Below, piece by piece: positions 25,475-27,471 of a stretch of 27,471 bases of DNA (the stretch's first letter is position 1; every line of letters begins with the position of its first letter). This DNA is from Ga0074130 sp035492055 (GTDB taxonomy: Bacteria > Pseudomonadota > Gammaproteobacteria > Burkholderiales > Rhodocyclaceae). Both the position numbers and the translations under genes were made by a program. The stretch lies in contig DATJJR010000092.1 of the NCBI GenBank assembly GCA_035492055.1, positions 1 through 27,471 of the forward strand, read 5' to 3'. Under the pieces are notes generated by a model, which saw only the letters and a program-made list of their open reading frames with translations, searched no databases and was not told the origin of the DNA.

Positions 25475-25554
25475 GAACGCATAATAACGCTGTGGCATTT
25501 GCTGTCGCGTATTTGCTATCGTGTTGCAACATTACAAAATCGACTGGAACGACG

Positions 25555-26625
25555 ATGAAGAAGACCGCATTGATCGCCCTTGCCGTGCTTGTGGCGTTGG
25601 GCCTGGCCGCTGCAGTGGGGCTGCACATGGCCGGAAATATACTCAAGCAGCAGATTGAAACGGCACTTGGCAAGGACAGTCAGGTCGGGGACATTTCGCT
25701 CGGTCTCTTCGCGGTGACGATCAGCGATTTACGCATCAAGGCACCTGCAGGTTGGCCTACGGAGGACGCGTTGCACGCGAAACACATTGTCGTCACGCCC
25801 GACTGGCGCGCCTTGCTGTCGCGCAGGCTTGCCTTGCACAGTATCGATGTTGATGGCGCGTATATGTCCTTATGGCGAACACCGGACGGCAAGTTACGCT
25901 TGTTACCCAGCTTGCTGGAGCAGCCATCGAAACAGAATGCTGCGCTAGCGCCGGATGTGCGTATTGCACAGATCGCGCTTGATGACGCCAGCATCGATTT
26001 CTTCGATTCCACTGTGCGTCGTCCGGCGCATCGTATTCATCTCGAGAAGGTACATGCATCGCTCGATGCCCTGCATCTGCCGGCGCTCGATGGCGTCAGT
26101 GCCTTCGAATTGTCGGGTCTTGTCAAAGGGGTTCACAGTGACGGCCGCTTCGACTTGCAAGGCAATATCGAACTCGGCAGCAAGGATTCAGACATCGTGA
26201 CGCAACTGCGTGGCGTTGACCTGATTACGCTACAACCGTATTTGATCAAGGCTGCGGATGCAGGCGTCAGGCAAGGCACGCTGGATCTTGATTTGCGTGC
26301 CAAGATACAGAAGCGCCATCTGAATGCGCCTGGTGTGATTACTCTGCATGATCTTGAGTTGGCCGAGAACGGCGGTTTCCTTGGTATGCCGCGCCAAGCG
26401 GCTGTGGGGGCGCTCAAGGACGGTAGCAAGGACATTCGCGTCAATTTCACCCTCGATGGCAATCTCGATGACCCCAAGTTTTCACTCAACGAAAACCTGG
26501 CCATGCGTTTCGGTGCGGGCTTGGCCGACACGTTGGGTGTGAGCATTGGCAATCTCGGCAAGAGTGTCGGTGGCGCGGCGGCCAGCGTGGGCAATACCCT
26601 GAAGGGTTTGTTCAGTCACCACTAG
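25555..26625 (+). CDS. AsmA/DUF748-like envelope protein
   Basis: This 356-residue protein has an N-terminal signal anchor (about 3-26) and then a periplasmic domain of beta-rich repeats. DISLGLFAVTISDLRIKAPAG, ALHSIDVDGAYMSLWR and IAQIALDDASIDFFD are typical of AsmA and DUF748 proteins. The family belongs to the wider group of bridge-like envelope lipid-transport and outer-membrane biogenesis factors, though this short member has no proven role. The C-terminus is Gly/Leu-rich and possibly amphipathic. ATG 25555 is chosen because the signal anchor starts there; a GTG at 25492 would place unconserved residues before it. Confidence 0.82.
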   Translation: MKKTALIALAVLVALGLAAAVGLHMAGNILKQQIETALGKDSQVGDISLGLFAVTISDLRIKAPAGWPTEDALHAKHIVVTPDWRALLSRRLALHSIDVDGAYMSLWRTPDGKLRLLPSLLEQPSKQNAALAPDVRIAQIALDDASIDFFDSTVRRPAHRIHLEKVHASLDALHLPALDGVSAFELSGLVKGVHSDGRFDLQGNIELGSKDSDIVTQLRGVDLITLQPYLIKAADAGVRQGTLDLDLRAKIQKRHLNAPGVITLHDLELAENGGFLGMPRQAAVGALKDGSKDIRVNFTLDGNLDDPKFSLNENLAMRFGAGLADTLGVSIGNLGKSVGGAAASVGNTLKGLFSHH

Positions 26626-26652
26626 GCGAGCAAGTGCCAATGTGCGCGGGAG

Positions 26653-27471
26653 TCAACACTCCGCGCCGCTGGTGCGCGTAAAGCCGCTCTCGGCGCCAGG
26701 CGGGTTGATGCAAAGCGTCATGGTCAGTTGCTTTTGCGTGGCCCGGATATCGGGAGGGAAGGCGGCGAACGGTATGGCGCGCTCAACGACAGAGCGCACA
26801 TAGTCGATCTCGGTTTGCTGATCGGCAACGTAGAGAATCTTGTAGTTCTTCAGAGAGCCGTCCGGATTGATGACGATTTGTACGGCAGCAACGTGTCGTC
26901 CGGGCGGTCGATCCGGATGCGGCACAAAGCGCGCGCTGCTGTTGAGCTTCTTGATGAAGGCATCGAAATACATGCTCAAGCTGAACGGGTCCGGCGTCTT
27001 GCCTTTGCCATCCTGCGACGTCGAGATGGCATCGTCGCCCTGATCCAGTTCCGTACTGCCCATGCCGCTGGCCATGGCCAATGCACGGCGAGCAAGCTCA
27101 GCGCCACTCGGTGTTGGCACCTGTTTGTCGCGCGGAATCTGCCAGCTGCCATTGCGGCCGGCGATGATTTTTTGCCTGGGGGTAGTCTTGCTCGGTCGAT
27201 GCGGCTGAACCGGCTTGGTTTCGGTCTGCGGCGTGACTCTCGTTTGGGCACGTTGCGCCAATGTGGCCTGGATGGGCGAATGCACGATGAAGCGTGAATC
27301 CGATCCGCCACCCTGAAGTTTTTCACGCAGCCCCGGCCAGAAGAGCACGAGCGCATGCAGCATCAGCGAGACAACGAGCGCGATGCGAAAGGTTTTGCGT
27401 GTGCTGGCGGCCTGGCGTTCCGGTGCCGTCAGGTAATGGATGAGGGAAAGCAAGACCGCGTGAATGAAATG
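26653..27471 (-). CDS. TonB-like protein (5' end may lie outside the window)
   Basis: The frame reads from the right edge to TGA at 26653. A TTG at 27453 could start it, but the frame stays open for six more codons (HFIHAV) to the edge, so the real start may be outside. The protein has one membrane helix near the N-terminus (ALVVSLMLHALVLFWPGL), a basic Pro/Thr/Gln-rich periplasmic spacer and a C-terminal domain (about 165-260) resembling the TonB C-terminal fold (AAVQIVINPDGSLKNYKIL, then VVERAIPFAAFPPDI). It may transmit proton-motive force to outer-membrane receptors or be a TolA/TonB-type relative. No ExbB/ExbD genes are in the window. It ends tail-to-tail with the AsmA-like gene, 27 bases apart. 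Confidence 0.85.
   Translation of the reverse strand, partial: HFIHAVLLSLIHYLTAPERQAASTRKTFRIALVVSLMLHALVLFWPGLREKLQGGGSDSRFIVHSPIQATLAQRAQTRVTPQTETKPVQPHRPSKTTPRQKIIAGRNGSWQIPRDKQVPTPSGAELARRALAMASGMGSTELDQGDDAISTSQDGKGKTPDPFSLSMYFDAFIKKLNSSARFVPHPDRPPGRHVAAVQIVINPDGSLKNYKILYVADQQTEIDYVRSVVERAIPFAAFPPDIRATQKQLTMTLCINPPGAESGFTRTSGAEC

Noticed and set aside
1..27471. tRNA or rRNA genes, CRISPR arrays, insertion sequences and prophage genes
   Set aside because: None seen by eye: no spaced direct repeats of CRISPR type, no transposase or integrase motifs, no tRNA-like cloverleaf sequence in the gaps. A dedicated scan was not possible.

Overview
The window looks like chromosomal DNA of a Betaproteobacterium (Burkholderiales, Rhodocyclales or Nitrosomonadales type). 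The reasons are the sucCD sequence, the moderately high GC of coding DNA, the MdtABC-NodT type efflux operon and the absence of any phage or IS element. No genus can be named from the sequence alone. All the large genes are intact; one small pseudogene is visible.

Region 1 (1-1144) holds the 3' end of sucC and all of sucD (succinyl-CoA synthetase), closed by a strong intrinsic terminator. Region 2 (1303-10043) is a compact six-gene plus-strand run with gaps of 7-42 bases. It encodes a PP2C Ser/Thr phosphatase, a double-FHA protein, a CHASE2 membrane adenylate cyclase, a metallo-beta-lactamase-fold cyclic-nucleotide phosphodiesterase, a GAF-GspE/PilB-type ATPase with no secretion partners nearby, and a GAF-HD-GYP protein with a large insertion. 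It joins phospho-Ser/Thr signalling, cAMP turnover, a traffic ATPase and c-di-GMP hydrolysis in one likely operon, and is the best candidate for an undescribed system.

Region 3 (10070-21524, minus strand) is a six-gene efflux operon, read from the right: CpxR-like response regulator, CpxA-like sensor kinase, MdtA-like adaptor, MdtB-like and MdtC-like RND pumps, and a NodT-type outer-membrane lipoprotein. The divergent region 21525-21761 carries two near-identical CpxR-box-like direct repeats, one on each strand, with a perfect inverted repeat between them. The divergent gene (21762-22235) encodes a small exported protein with four regularly spaced cysteine pairs. By position and regulatory sites it may be a Spy/CpxP-like partner of the stress system, although its sequence does not resemble those proteins.

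Region 4 (22256-27471) is ordinary accessory chromosome: a UUCG terminator, the decayed remains of a GNAT acetyltransferase, a DUF4087 secreted protein, a GFA-family zinc protein, an MFS transporter behind a PIG-L deacetylase, an AsmA/DUF748-type envelope protein, and a TonB-like protein that stays open to the right edge of the window.
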